Below, one piece after another: positions 42,189 through 50,949 of a stretch of DNA of 64,000 nucleotides. Source of the DNA: Desulfobacteraceae bacterium (GTDB taxonomy: Bacteria > Desulfobacterota > Desulfobacteria > Desulfobacterales > Desulfobacteraceae). Each line of letters starts with the position of its first letter. The first letter of the stretch is position 1. The position numbers were made by a program, and so were the translations under genes. Where the stretch lies: the NCBI GenBank assembly GCA_004796375.1, contig QZLA01000234.1, positions 1 through 64,000 on the forward strand, given 5' to 3'. The notes under the pieces are model-generated. The model did not search any database and was not told the DNA's origin. It was given only the letters and a program-made list of their open reading frames with translations.

Positions 42189-44546
42189 ATGAAAGACTTT
42201 GATGTAATCAGAACCCGCGCCCACCGGCTGGATACTCCGGACAAGGCCACCGGTAAAGCTGTTTATGTAGATGATATTGACAAACCCGGCATGCTTTACG
42301 GTGCGTTGCTGCAGAGCCCGCACGCCCATGCCAATATTATATCCATTGATACATCCAAAGCAGAGGCACTGCCGGGTGTAAAGGCTGTAGTAACCTCAAA
42401 GGAAGCCGGCTCAATCAAATACGGGGTCAGCCCGGCCAGATATGATGAGACGGTTTTTGCCATTGACAAGGTCAGGTATGTCGGGGATGAGATTGCAGCA
42501 GTTGCAGCCATATCCCTCGAAATCGCCCAGAAAGCCGTGGCGCTGATTGAAGTGGAATACGAGATCCTGCCGGCGGTATTTACCATTGAGGATGCCATGA
42601 AAGACGGCGCCCCGCAGCTGCATGAGGATTTTCCTAAAAACCTGTGCGCCGAGGTGCATCATGAATTCGGTGATGTGGAAAAGGCCCTGGCAGAAAGTGA
42701 TATCGTTAAAACCACGACCGTAAAAAACAAACGCCAGGATGGGGCCTGTATCGAAATGCAGGGTTGCATTGCGGAATTTGACCGCAGAGGGACCCTGACC
42801 CTGGTCAGTGGGACCCAGGTTCCCCATTACGTCCAGCGGACCGTTGCTATGGTCCTGGGGATGGATATCGGCAAGGTCCGTGTGAAAAAACCGTATGTGG
42901 GTGCAGGCTTCGGGATCAAGGCATCGGCCAATCCCATGGAGCTGGCCTGCTGCATCCTGGCACGGGAGACCAATAAACCCGTCAAAATGAACTACACCAG
43001 GGACCAGGTGTTCAAGCTGGCCAGGGCCCGGCACGGATTCACCCATACCATCACCACAGGGGCAAAAAAGGACGGCACCCTCATGGCCCTGAAGCACGAG
43101 TGCTGGCTGGATGGCGGGGCATATTCCAGTTTTGGCATTGCAACGGTGTACTATGCCGGGTCACTCCTGGGAGGTCCATACAAGCTGCCCAATATGAAGT
43201 ACGACGGTTACCGGGTGTACAACAACAAACCCACCTGTGGTGCCCAGCGCGGACATGGTGCAGTGATTGCCAGGGCCACCTTTGAACAGCAGTTGGATAT
43301 GATTGCTGGGGATCTGGGTATGGATCCCCTTGAATTGCGGGTTAAAAATATGATGGAGGCCGGTGATACCACCTGCAACGACCTGAATATGAGCTCATTC
43401 GGTATGGCCGAATGTATTGATGCGGTGCGCAACGGATCCGGCTGGGATGAGAAAAAGGGTAAGATGCCGAATGGCAAAGGCATCGGCATGGCGTGCGGCT
43501 TCTTTGTATCGGGTGCAGGCTACCCCATCTACCGCTCAGATACCTATCACGGCACGGTCATTGTCAAGCTGACGGAAGATGGTGGCACGGCTCTGGTATA
43601 CACGGCCTCTGCCGAAATCGGGCAGGGATCGGACACCGCCTTCGCCATGATCGCGGCCGAAGCCTTGGGCATCCCTCTGGAAAATGTCCGTCTCGAGTCG
43701 GGCGATACGGATATGGGTGTGGACCTTGGTGCATACTCCAGCCGCCAGACGCTCATGACCGGACATGCCACCAAAGAGGCGGCAGAGCATGCCAAAGCCC
43801 AGGTGTTAGAGGTGTTGTCCGGGTTGCTCAATGTGCCGGTGGAGGAGATGGACATCAAGAACGGGTTCATCGAGTTTAAAAATGAAACCCCGGATATTAC
43901 AGATATCAGAACCCGGTATATCAAGGAACACAGAGGCTGGATCGATAACCCGGACTCGGAAAAACTGACCTTTAAAGAGGCCTCCAGGATGGCGTTTCTT
44001 GAAAAGGGATCCATCGTCGGCACCGGAAAGTACAAACCTCATCTGCTGGGCGGTAAATTCAAGGGTGCGGCTGTGGGAACCTCTCCGGCCTATGGGTGTT
44101 CCGCCCAGGTTGCTGAGGTCAGCGTTGATGTGGAAACCGGACAGATCACCATCGAGCGGATAACCGATGCCCATGACTGTGGCAAGGCGATCAACATGAC
44201 ATCCGTGGAAGGCCAGATGGAAGGGTCGGTTTCCATGGGAATCGGCGAGGCCATGCACGAAGAGGTGATGTTTGACGACAAAGGCAATGTCCTGAACAAT
44301 GATCTGGCTGAATACAAGATCGTTACCTCCATGGATATGCCCCAGGTGGATGCCGTGGTGGTGGAAAGTGATGAGCCCAACGGACCATTCGGGGCCAAAG
44401 AGGTGGGTGAAGGGGCAATCATGCCGACCATCCCTGCCATTTTGAATGCCGTGTATGATGCGATCGGTGTCAGGGTTTTCGAACTGCCTCTGACTCCTGA
44501 GCGGGTGTACTGGGCGATCCAGGAATACCAGAAAAAGGCGGGCTGA
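42189..44546 (+). CDS. molybdenum hydroxylase catalytic (Mo-cytosine-dinucleotide type) subunit
   Basis: A 785-residue catalytic subunit. Recognisable parts: substrate-channel and Mo-binding loops around GAGFGIKASANP (about 238-249), AQRGHGAVIARATFEQQLD (about 353-371), AEIGQGSDTAFAMI (about 474-487), GAYSSRQTLMTGHA (about 517-530) and the C-terminal catalytic Glu in GAKEVGEGAIMPTIPA (about 736-751). RGHG replaces the RGFG more common in xanthine dehydrogenases, so the substrate may be an aromatic acid, acyl-CoA or N-heterocycle, but I cannot name it. AAGGAGG precedes the ATG. Confidence 0.9.
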   Translation: MKDFDVIRTRAHRLDTPDKATGKAVYVDDIDKPGMLYGALLQSPHAHANIISIDTSKAEALPGVKAVVTSKEAGSIKYGVSPARYDETVFAIDKVRYVGDEIAAVAAISLEIAQKAVALIEVEYEILPAVFTIEDAMKDGAPQLHEDFPKNLCAEVHHEFGDVEKALAESDIVKTTTVKNKRQDGACIEMQGCIAEFDRRGTLTLVSGTQVPHYVQRTVAMVLGMDIGKVRVKKPYVGAGFGIKASANPMELACCILARETNKPVKMNYTRDQVFKLARARHGFTHTITTGAKKDGTLMALKHECWLDGGAYSSFGIATVYYAGSLLGGPYKLPNMKYDGYRVYNNKPTCGAQRGHGAVIARATFEQQLDMIAGDLGMDPLELRVKNMMEAGDTTCNDLNMSSFGMAECIDAVRNGSGWDEKKGKMPNGKGIGMACGFFVSGAGYPIYRSDTYHGTVIVKLTEDGGTALVYTASAEIGQGSDTAFAMIAAEALGIPLENVRLESGDTDMGVDLGAYSSRQTLMTGHATKEAAEHAKAQVLEVLSGLLNVPVEEMDIKNGFIEFKNETPDITDIRTRYIKEHRGWIDNPDSEKLTFKEASRMAFLEKGSIVGTGKYKPHLLGGKFKGAAVGTSPAYGCSAQVAEVSVDVETGQITIERITDAHDCGKAINMTSVEGQMEGSVSMGIGEAMHEEVMFDDKGNVLNNDLAEYKIVTSMDMPQVDAVVVESDEPNGPFGAKEVGEGAIMPTIPAILNAVYDAIGVRVFELPLTPERVYWAIQEYQKKAG

Positions 44547-44568
44547 TACCCGCAGTACAGGTTATTTA

Positions 44569-45321
44569 ATGCCCCAAACCCGAGATCGATACGCGCGGCA
44601 AATCAAGCTGCCGCAGATCGGACCCCGAGGCCAGGCGATGCTGGCTAACACCAGTATCCTGGTTGCCGGGGCGGGCGGGCTGGGTTCCTTGTCCTCCATG
44701 TACCTGGCTGCGGCCGGTGTCGGCCGGATTGTTATTGTTGACGATGATGTGGTGGAACCCAGCAACCTGAACCGGCAGATTCTGCATGGGGAGCAGGGCC
44801 TGGGAAAGGACAAGGTGCTTTCTGCTGCCGGCAGGCTGAGTGATCTGAATTCGGGTGTCACGGTTGTGCCGGTAAAATTAAGAATAACAGATGATACCAT
44901 TGATCATATTCTGGATGGGATTGACCTGATCATGGACGGCACCGATAATTATGATACCCGGGTTGTCCTGAACCGGGCCGCCTTGAAAATCGGGCTGTCC
45001 TGGATATTTGGAGGGGTCAGCGGGTTTGACGGGATGGCATCGCTGTTTTCGCCCAAAGGAAAACCCTGTTTTGAATGTGTGTTCCCTCCTCCCGGAGCAA
45101 AAGAGGATCCCGGTCCGGGAATTATCGGGCCGGCCGCAGGCATGATTGCATCGATCCAGTCCATGGAAGCGGTCAAAGAGATCCTGGGAATCGGCAAAGG
45201 GCTTACCGGCCGACTGCTCAGGTTGTCGGGAATGGATATGAGAATCAATGTTTCCACACTGCCGCCCAATCCCGAATGCAGGACCTGTGGCCGGCAGTTA
45301 CGTAAAGGGTCACGTCCATGA
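44569..45321 (+). CDS. MoeB/ThiF/HesA-family adenylyltransferase
   Basis: A 250-residue E1-like enzyme: ILVAGAGGLGSLSSMYLAAAGVG (split, nucleotide-binding Rossmann motif at about 28-50), NLNRQILH (about 66-73), the DGTDNYDTR loop (about 124-132) and C-terminal Cys pairs CFEC and CRTC for zinc. It would adenylate the C-terminal Gly of the small ubiquitin-like protein encoded next, with which it overlaps by 4 bp. The pair probably provides sulfur for this cluster's molybdopterin. Confidence 0.87.
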   Translation: MPQTRDRYARQIKLPQIGPRGQAMLANTSILVAGAGGLGSLSSMYLAAAGVGRIVIVDDDVVEPSNLNRQILHGEQGLGKDKVLSAAGRLSDLNSGVTVVPVKLRITDDTIDHILDGIDLIMDGTDNYDTRVVLNRAALKIGLSWIFGGVSGFDGMASLFSPKGKPCFECVFPPPGAKEDPGPGIIGPAAGMIASIQSMEAVKEILGIGKGLTGRLLRLSGMDMRINVSTLPPNPECRTCGRQLRKGSRP

Positions 45322-45518
45322 AAATTATATTAAACGGGGTAGAAGAAATTATCCCCGACGGACTCTCCATCACCGATCTGATTGAGTGGGTGAAAGAGGG
45401 CGACCCGCATCTGATGGTCGAGGTCAACAATACATATATCTATCCAAAGGAATATGATAGAGTATGGGTTCGTGAAAATGACAGGATTGAGATGATCAAT
45501 CCCAATCTTGGAGGGTAG
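45318..45518 (+). CDS. MoaD/ThiS-like sulfur carrier
   Basis: A 66-residue beta-grasp protein ending in NPNLGG, the di-Gly tail that is adenylated and thiocarboxylated. The sequence is closer to ThiS length and style, but the neighbours are molybdenum genes, so a role in molybdopterin dithiolene formation or enzyme sulfuration is more likely. It is coupled to the MoeB/ThiF gene by an ATGA overlap. The GGAGGG at its stop serves the next gene. Confidence 0.85.
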   Translation: MKIILNGVEEIIPDGLSITDLIEWVKEGDPHLMVEVNNTYIYPKEYDRVWVRENDRIEMINPNLGG

Positions 45519-45526
45519 AAACACGT

Positions 45527-46564
45527 ATGAAATATTATGAGAAGGATAAGCTTGCAGCGGTTCCGGTAAAGGAAGCCGTGGGCAAGATGCTGCTGCACGA
45601 TGTGACCCGGATCGTACCGGACCTGTTCAAGGGTCCCCATTTTAAAAAGGGGCACATCATTACCGAGGCAGATGTGGATCAACTGCTGGATCTGGGGAAA
45701 CAGCATATATACGTGGCCTGCCTGAACGGTGAAATCCATGAGAACGATGCCGCTCTCCGCATTGCCCGTGCGGCGGTAGGACCAGGGATTGAGCTGGGTG
45801 ATCCCAGAGAGGGAAAGGTGTCATTGACCGCCACCCAAAAAGGGCTGCTCACCGTGGATGTCGACCGGTTGACAGAGATCAACGGCTTGACAGATGTTAT
45901 TTTTGCGACCCTCCACACCCATCAGCAGGTGGAACCGGATCAGGAAGTTGCCGGCACACGGGTCATTCCGCTTTCCGTTGATGAAAATATCGTGATACAG
46001 GCGGAAACACTGTGCGGGCATGATCCTGTGATCAGGGTCAAACCGTTTGCCAGTCTTGATGTGGGTATGGTGATCACCGGCTCGGAAGTGTTTGCCGGCC
46101 GGATCAGGGATGGGTTCGGCCCGGTGGTACAGAAAAAATTTGAACAGCTGGGCAGCAGGATTATGGGAAAAGAGATTGTCTCAGATGATATGGAGATGAC
46201 CGTGTCGGCCATCAGGCGCCTGGTCGGCCAGGGTGCCGGAATGATTGCCGTGACCGGAGGGATGTCCGTGGATCCCGATGATCTGACGCCGGCATCCATC
46301 CGGGCGGCTGGAGGCGAGATTGTATCCTATGGCGCACCGGTATTGCCCGGTGCCATGTTCATGCTGGCCTATATCCATGATGTCCCGGTGATCGGTCTGC
46401 CAGGATGTGTCATGTACCATAAAACGTCGATTTTTGACCTGGTGGTCCCCCGTCTTCTCGCAGGAGAGCGGGTCACCAAGTCAGATATCATCCGCATGGG
46501 GCATGGTGGATTGTGCTCGGGGTGCCCCACCTGTAATTACCCCCGCTGCAGCTATGGAAAATAA
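45527..46564 (+). CDS. molybdopterin-binding (MoCF-biosynthesis domain) protein
   Basis: A 345-residue MoeA/CinA-related protein. The central MoCF domain shows VGMVITGSEVFAGRIRDGFG (split, about 180-199), a DDMEMTVSAIRRL loop and MIAVTGGMSVDPDDLTP (about 242-258), then LPGCVMYHKTSIFDLVVPRLL (split). The extreme C-terminus carries CSGCPTCNYPRCSYGK, a four-Cys tail not found in ordinary MoeA. It probably inserts or modifies Mo in molybdopterin for the upstream enzyme. Starts 8 bp after the carrier gene. Confidence 0.82.
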   Translation: MKYYEKDKLAAVPVKEAVGKMLLHDVTRIVPDLFKGPHFKKGHIITEADVDQLLDLGKQHIYVACLNGEIHENDAALRIARAAVGPGIELGDPREGKVSLTATQKGLLTVDVDRLTEINGLTDVIFATLHTHQQVEPDQEVAGTRVIPLSVDENIVIQAETLCGHDPVIRVKPFASLDVGMVITGSEVFAGRIRDGFGPVVQKKFEQLGSRIMGKEIVSDDMEMTVSAIRRLVGQGAGMIAVTGGMSVDPDDLTPASIRAAGGEIVSYGAPVLPGAMFMLAYIHDVPVIGLPGCVMYHKTSIFDLVVPRLLAGERVTKSDIIRMGHGGLCSGCPTCNYPRCSYGK

Positions 46565-46581
46565 TTTCCAAAGGAAAATCA

Positions 46582-47661
46582 GTGTCCCTATCAATGCGGC
46601 ATAAAGAGATTCTGGCGTGCCTTGAAGAAAAAGCAGGATTTGCCGTCGCCACCGTCATGAAGAGCAGCGGCTCCACCCCGAGAACTTCGGGCACCCGGAT
46701 GCTGGTCAGACAAGACGGGTCCATTATCGGCACCATCGGCGGTGGACAGATTGAAGCGCGGGTGATCAAGGCCTGCCTGGAATTGACAGAGCAAAAAACA
46801 TCCAGGATACAACGCTTCATTCTCAATGCGGAACACAAGGATGATCTGGATATGATCTGCGGTGGCGACATGACCGTGATGATGGAGAGCATTCACTATT
46901 CACCCTCTTTATATAAGCTGTTTGAACACCTGCTGCAGCAGGTATCAAAGGGGGAACAACCGCTTCTGGTATCCCGGGTTATCGGGAATACCCAGACGGA
47001 TTTTACCCTGAAGAAATCGGTATGTATCCATGGGAAGGTCGCAGCAGGGGATCCGTTGCCGGAATCATTGCTGTCGGTTCTCAGGAGTAGACGGTTTTCA
47101 GGTAGAGTCCCGCTGATTCATAATCAGGGGCTTGAGGAATTTGTGATCGAACCGGTGGTGAAAAGGGATACCCTCTTTATTTTCGGTGCCGGGCATGTGG
47201 GCTTCAAACTGGCCCAGATGGCTCATCTGGTAGAGTTCAACACCGTTGTGACGGATGACCGGAAAGAGTTTGCCAACCCCGAGCGTTTTCCGGATTCGGA
47301 CACGATCCGGGTGGTTGATCATTTTTCACAATCTTTTGATGGTCTTTCCATTGACCCGTCGTCCTATATCGTTATCCTGACCCGGGGCCATCTTCATGAT
47401 CAGACCGTCCTGGAGAAGGCGCTGGCCACAACACCGGCATACATCGGCATGATCGGCAGCCGTACCAAAAGGGATGCCATTTACGCCAATTTGATGGAAA
47501 AAGGGGTTTCCAAACAACGGCTCGATGCCGTGTATTCCCCCATCGGTCTGGATATCCATTCTGAAACCCCGGCTGAAATTGCAGTCAGTATCATCGGGCA
47601 GATCATACAGGTCAGGGCCGAAACCGGTAACCAGACCGGCCGGACCCAGATCTCCCCTTAA
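46582..47661 (+). CDS. XdhC/CoxI-family Mo-enzyme maturation factor
   Basis: A 359-residue protein. The N-terminal XdhC_CoxI segment includes ATVMKSSGSTPRTSGTRMLV (about 23-42) and GTIGGGQIEARVIKAC (about 50-65). The C-terminal Rossmann domain has LFIFGAGHVGFKLAQMA (about 198-214) and TRGHLHDQTVLEKAL. It binds the sulfurated cofactor and delivers it to the catalytic subunit. GTG start at 46582 with AAGGAAAA upstream; an ATG at 46594 also fits. In operon with all other maturation genes. Confidence 0.9.
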   Translation: MSLSMRHKEILACLEEKAGFAVATVMKSSGSTPRTSGTRMLVRQDGSIIGTIGGGQIEARVIKACLELTEQKTSRIQRFILNAEHKDDLDMICGGDMTVMMESIHYSPSLYKLFEHLLQQVSKGEQPLLVSRVIGNTQTDFTLKKSVCIHGKVAAGDPLPESLLSVLRSRRFSGRVPLIHNQGLEEFVIEPVVKRDTLFIFGAGHVGFKLAQMAHLVEFNTVVTDDRKEFANPERFPDSDTIRVVDHFSQSFDGLSIDPSSYIVILTRGHLHDQTVLEKALATTPAYIGMIGSRTKRDAIYANLMEKGVSKQRLDAVYSPIGLDIHSETPAEIAVSIIGQIIQVRAETGNQTGRTQISP

Positions 47662-47670
47662 GAGGAGAAG

Positions 47671-48789
47671 GTGTTGGCGTCATCCTTGGCAGCGGTTATT
47701 TTGGCAGCCGGGTTCTCATCCCGGATGGGGGCCTTTAAGCCGCTTCTTCCCTTTGGGGATTCTACGGTGATCGAAGAGGTCGTCCGCCTGTTTAGTAAAT
47801 GTGGGATCCGCACCATCCGGGTCATCACCGGTCACAATCATCACATTCTTGAAGATGTCATTCGCCGCTGCGGGGCAATTCCGGTGTTTAACCCGGACTA
47901 TGAAACCGGCATGCTCTCGTCGATACAGGCCGGGTTTCGATGCATGGATGCCAATACGGATGGTGCGTTTCTTCTACCCGTGGATATACCGGCGATCCGC
48001 CAATTCACCCTGCAGATGCTGATGGATGAGCGAAAAGGCCATGAGGATCACATCATCATGCCCTGCTTTCAAGGGTTTACAGGGCACCCACCGCTTATCC
48101 CCATGACGCTTAAGGATCAGATATTGGCCCTGGGCCCGGACCAGAGCCTGCGGGATCTGTTTGAATCGGATGGGGTCAGGATAAAAACGGTAGATACCTT
48201 TGACAGGGGCATCCTCATGGATGCTGATGACCCGGACGGGTATGAAAGGATTCGGAAAAAGAAGCTGGGCATATCATTTCCGGAAAGGGATGAATGCGAG
48301 GAGATACTGAACCGGTTTCTATCCGGAAAGGATCATATCAAGGCACATGCCCGACAGGTGGCAACGGCTGCCGAAACAATCGCCGCTGCCCTTCCTTGTA
48401 TACTGGATCCTCGGCTGATTGTGTCCGCTGCCCTTTTGCATGATATCTGCCGTGACCAGCCGCAGCATGCACAAAAAGGCGCCAAACTGGTCAGGCAGTT
48501 CGGATTTGACCGGGTGGCTGATGTGATTTCCCATCATATGGATATGCCCGGGAGCAGCCCGTTGGACCACTCATCAGAGCATTTAACCGAAAAAGAGATT
48601 GTCTATTTTGCAGATAAGGTGTGCAAACAAGACCGAATTGATTTAAACTACCACGATCGATTTGCTGAAAAAATAACACAGTATCCCCATAAGGAACATC
48701 AGATTACCCGGCGATATGAAATTGCTCGGCACATTCAAACCCGGATTGAAACCCTGGCCGGACAACCCGTTGACCAAATACTTGGGTGA
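47671..48789 (+). CDS. MobA-like NTP transferase fused to an HD domain
   Basis: A 372-residue fusion. The N-terminal part (about 5-195) is a MobA/MocA-type nucleotidyltransferase: AAVILAAGFSSRMGAFKPLL (about 7-26), DIPAIRQFT and GHPPLIP. It would add CMP (or GMP) to molybdopterin. The C-terminal part (about 215-340) is an HD phosphohydrolase, with HARQVATAAE and ALLHDICRDQ (metal HD pair), SHHMDMP following. GTG at 47671 or TTG at 47674 both follow AGAGGAG. The HD may hydrolyse a nucleotide by-product; this is inference. Confidence 0.8.
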   Translation: MLASSLAAVILAAGFSSRMGAFKPLLPFGDSTVIEEVVRLFSKCGIRTIRVITGHNHHILEDVIRRCGAIPVFNPDYETGMLSSIQAGFRCMDANTDGAFLLPVDIPAIRQFTLQMLMDERKGHEDHIIMPCFQGFTGHPPLIPMTLKDQILALGPDQSLRDLFESDGVRIKTVDTFDRGILMDADDPDGYERIRKKKLGISFPERDECEEILNRFLSGKDHIKAHARQVATAAETIAAALPCILDPRLIVSAALLHDICRDQPQHAQKGAKLVRQFGFDRVADVISHHMDMPGSSPLDHSSEHLTEKEIVYFADKVCKQDRIDLNYHDRFAEKITQYPHKEHQITRRYEIARHIQTRIETLAGQPVDQILG

Positions 48790-49342
48790 GCCCGGTCTAT
48801 TGATGGTCCTGCGGCACGGTCAGATCCAGGGCCATGATATCAGGCGGTTCATCGGTACAACCGATGCCGAACTGGATGACACCGGTGTCGGGCAGGCAGA
48901 ATCCTGGCATGGGATATTATCCGGTTTTTCATTCAAAGCGGTTTACTCAAGTCCCTTGAAACGGTGCCTGAATACCGCAGCACAGATCTGCCCGTGCAGT
49001 CAGCCGATCATGGATGACCGGTTGACGGAGATTCATATGGGCGCCTGGGAAAACCTTTCCTTTGACTCGGTTAAGAAAGCCCACCCAGAAGCATTTGAAA
49101 GGCGGGGCAGGCATATGGATACATTTACGCCTCCTGGCGGTGAAAGTTTCAGCCGTGTCAGCGAGCGGGCCTGGAATTTTTTTTCGAGCAACAAGGGGCC
49201 ATTATCCGGCCCCATTCTGGTTGTCACCCATGCCGGTGTGATCCGAACACTTCTGTGCCGTATTTACGAGGTCCCGTTAACGGAACTGTTCACTTTCAAA
49301 CCGTCATACGGGGAACTGTTTTTAATTTCCGCCACAAACTGA
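48782..49342 (+). CDS. histidine phosphatase family protein
   Basis: A protein of about 186 residues of the phosphoglycerate mutase-like superfamily: VLRHGQ phosphohistidine motif near the N-terminus, YSSPLKRCLNTA, the acid/base region ..ENLS.. and VVTHAGVIR near the C-terminus. Such proteins are often alpha-ribazole or sugar phosphatases. The start is uncertain; a TTG at 48782 (overlapping the previous stop by 8 bp) places the RHG motif near residue 10, and ATG 48803 would start just at the motif. A frame from 48716 runs inside the upstream gene. Function in the molybdenum cluster is unknown. Confidence 0.72.
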   Translation: MGEPGLLMVLRHGQIQGHDIRRFIGTTDAELDDTGVGQAESWHGILSGFSFKAVYSSPLKRCLNTAAQICPCSQPIMDDRLTEIHMGAWENLSFDSVKKAHPEAFERRGRHMDTFTPPGGESFSRVSERAWNFFSSNKGPLSGPILVVTHAGVIRTLLCRIYEVPLTELFTFKPSYGELFLISATN

Positions 49343-49363
49343 ACCATTGACCCGGAGGATGAG

Positions 49364-49711
49364 ATGGAAAAGCATACCTTGGTATTACTGAATCACTGGC
49401 ATGATGAGGATGGCAGCGGACCGTTCTACTGTCCGGACTGTGCCAGTGTGGAGGGCTTTTTACGATATGCCCCTGACATTGAAAACCATATCAATGTTAT
49501 CCGCGTGGATTTTCAACGACCCCGGCAGCAGATTATCGACCTGGTGGGCAGCAGCAACCAGGGCAGCCCGGTGCTGGTGTTTGCTCATGGGGCAACGGTT
49601 CCCTTGGCAGCCAAAACCAGCCTTGAAACCGGTCGGGCATTTGTCACCGAGGTATTTGATATTTGTGACTGTCTTGCCCGTGAGTTCGGCTGTGTCAGGC
49701 CGCACCCCTGA
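49364..49711 (+). CDS. DUF3088-type thioredoxin-fold protein
   Basis: A 115-residue protein with LLNHWHDEDGSGPFYCPDCA (split after PF; CPDC at about 23-26) and a following helix, then VIRVDFQRPRQQII and GSPVLVF (cis-Pro region). The pattern fits DUF3088, a thioredoxin-like family of unknown role. A CPDC pair could be redox active or bind metal. Last gene of the Mo-hydroxylase operon, 21 bp after the phosphatase, with GGAGG upstream. Confidence 0.75.
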   Translation: MEKHTLVLLNHWHDEDGSGPFYCPDCASVEGFLRYAPDIENHINVIRVDFQRPRQQIIDLVGSSNQGSPVLVFAHGATVPLAAKTSLETGRAFVTEVFDICDCLAREFGCVRPHP

Positions 49712-49794
49712 GGTTCATCCGGGGCTGTCTGATCTGATCCTTCCTCACAGCGCCCTGCGGATTGAAACCTCTGAATGTTTGGTTCCTGTGCAGA

Positions 49795-50916
49795 CTAACC
49801 CGGTTCAAGTAAATCAAGGACAAGAAAAATCGGGGGCAGTACAAACTGTCCCGTGGGCGGAGGCGGCGGGGGCGGCGCAATTTCAGGGATGACTACGGAC
49901 ACCCCGACATGGGCCATGCTGTTGTAGGCATCCCCCCAGGTCATGGTGTGCTGAAGGTGGTCCCAGGTGTCGTGGATATACACCAGATCACTGCTGTCAT
50001 CATATCCGGTACCCACAACTGTATGTCCGCTCAGGTGAATCAGAACCGGGTGACCGGTATCGATCTGCGTCTTGTACTGGTTATAGGTAAACCCTTTGGT
50101 ATTTCCGTTATACCCCATGATATACTGGTTGTACGCTTCATTGACCACATATCCCCGGGATTCATAGAACTCCTTGATGCCGTACATGCCGCTTTTCCCG
50201 TAAAAAAAAGGGCCTGAGGCAAAAATATCATCAGCCGTGATCGGGTCACCATATTTGCCGAAAAAAAAGTGAGTGGTCCCGTCTGCATTTCCCATGGGGT
50301 ATGAAGACTGGTTGGATCCCATGAAATCTCCAAGGCAGTCACCGGCGGTGTGCTGGGTCCAGCCGTTGGTGATAAAGGGATCATTGGCTGTACTGTTCTC
50401 GCTGATCCAGTAATCATCCACATGGCCGGTTGTGGCTCTTCCGTCAAGGCCCATCTGGGTGGCGCTCAAGGGACAGCGGTTCAGCTCTGCGCCTGATCCG
50501 TCAATCCAGGTGGTCCAGTATGCATCGTTATCCAGCGGCATGATCCCGCCATTGGCAGGACCGGTATACATGTCAGGCAAACCGTTCCGGTCGTAGTATC
50601 CGGCAATCATGGCTGCGGATGTGGGCGCACTGCCAAAACTCCAGGTAAAGGCCGGAACATCGGAAATAATGGTGATGGCCTGAGTCCCGTCCGGCACATT
50701 TTGCTGGACAATCGACCCCGGATCATTGGGGCCATGCGGGGGGGAACTGTTGATAATTAACTCTTCCAATTCCGGTTTGGCATGAGCCGGGGTGGGGCTC
50801 TTCGGTAAAAGGGAATCATTTGCCATCGTTTTGGCAGGAATAACATTAAAATGAATAAGAAGGGTCAATACAAAGATTAATCCGATTCTGCAAGAAGATT
50901 CTGTAATGGAAATCAT
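49795..50916 (-). CDS. secreted C39-like peptidase paralog, Cys replaced by Ser
   Basis: A 373-residue protein with an N-terminal hydrophobic export signal (about 8-30). The papain-like core matches its neighbour at 50950-52062 almost block for block: SAAMIAGYYDR, MYTGPANGGIMPL, MYGIKEFYESRGY and FTYNQYKTQIDTGHPVLIH. At the catalytic position it reads FTWSFGSAPTS, where the paralog reads YTWCFGCSATS, so both Cys are Ser. The His region (SGHTVVGTGYDD) and the Asp region (HDTWD) remain. The C-terminus is a poly-Pro tract and hydrophobic tail (PPIFLVLDLLEPG). It is likely a non-canonical or inactive partner, or a Ser variant. Confidence 0.8.
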   Translation of the reverse strand: MISITESSCRIGLIFVLTLLIHFNVIPAKTMANDSLLPKSPTPAHAKPELEELIINSSPPHGPNDPGSIVQQNVPDGTQAITIISDVPAFTWSFGSAPTSAAMIAGYYDRNGLPDMYTGPANGGIMPLDNDAYWTTWIDGSGAELNRCPLSATQMGLDGRATTGHVDDYWISENSTANDPFITNGWTQHTAGDCLGDFMGSNQSSYPMGNADGTTHFFFGKYGDPITADDIFASGPFFYGKSGMYGIKEFYESRGYVVNEAYNQYIMGYNGNTKGFTYNQYKTQIDTGHPVLIHLSGHTVVGTGYDDSSDLVYIHDTWDHLQHTMTWGDAYNSMAHVGVSVVIPEIAPPPPPPPTGQFVLPPIFLVLDLLEPG

Positions 50917-50949
50917 ACCAAGGATACTCTATATTCCGGGTTAAGGTGA

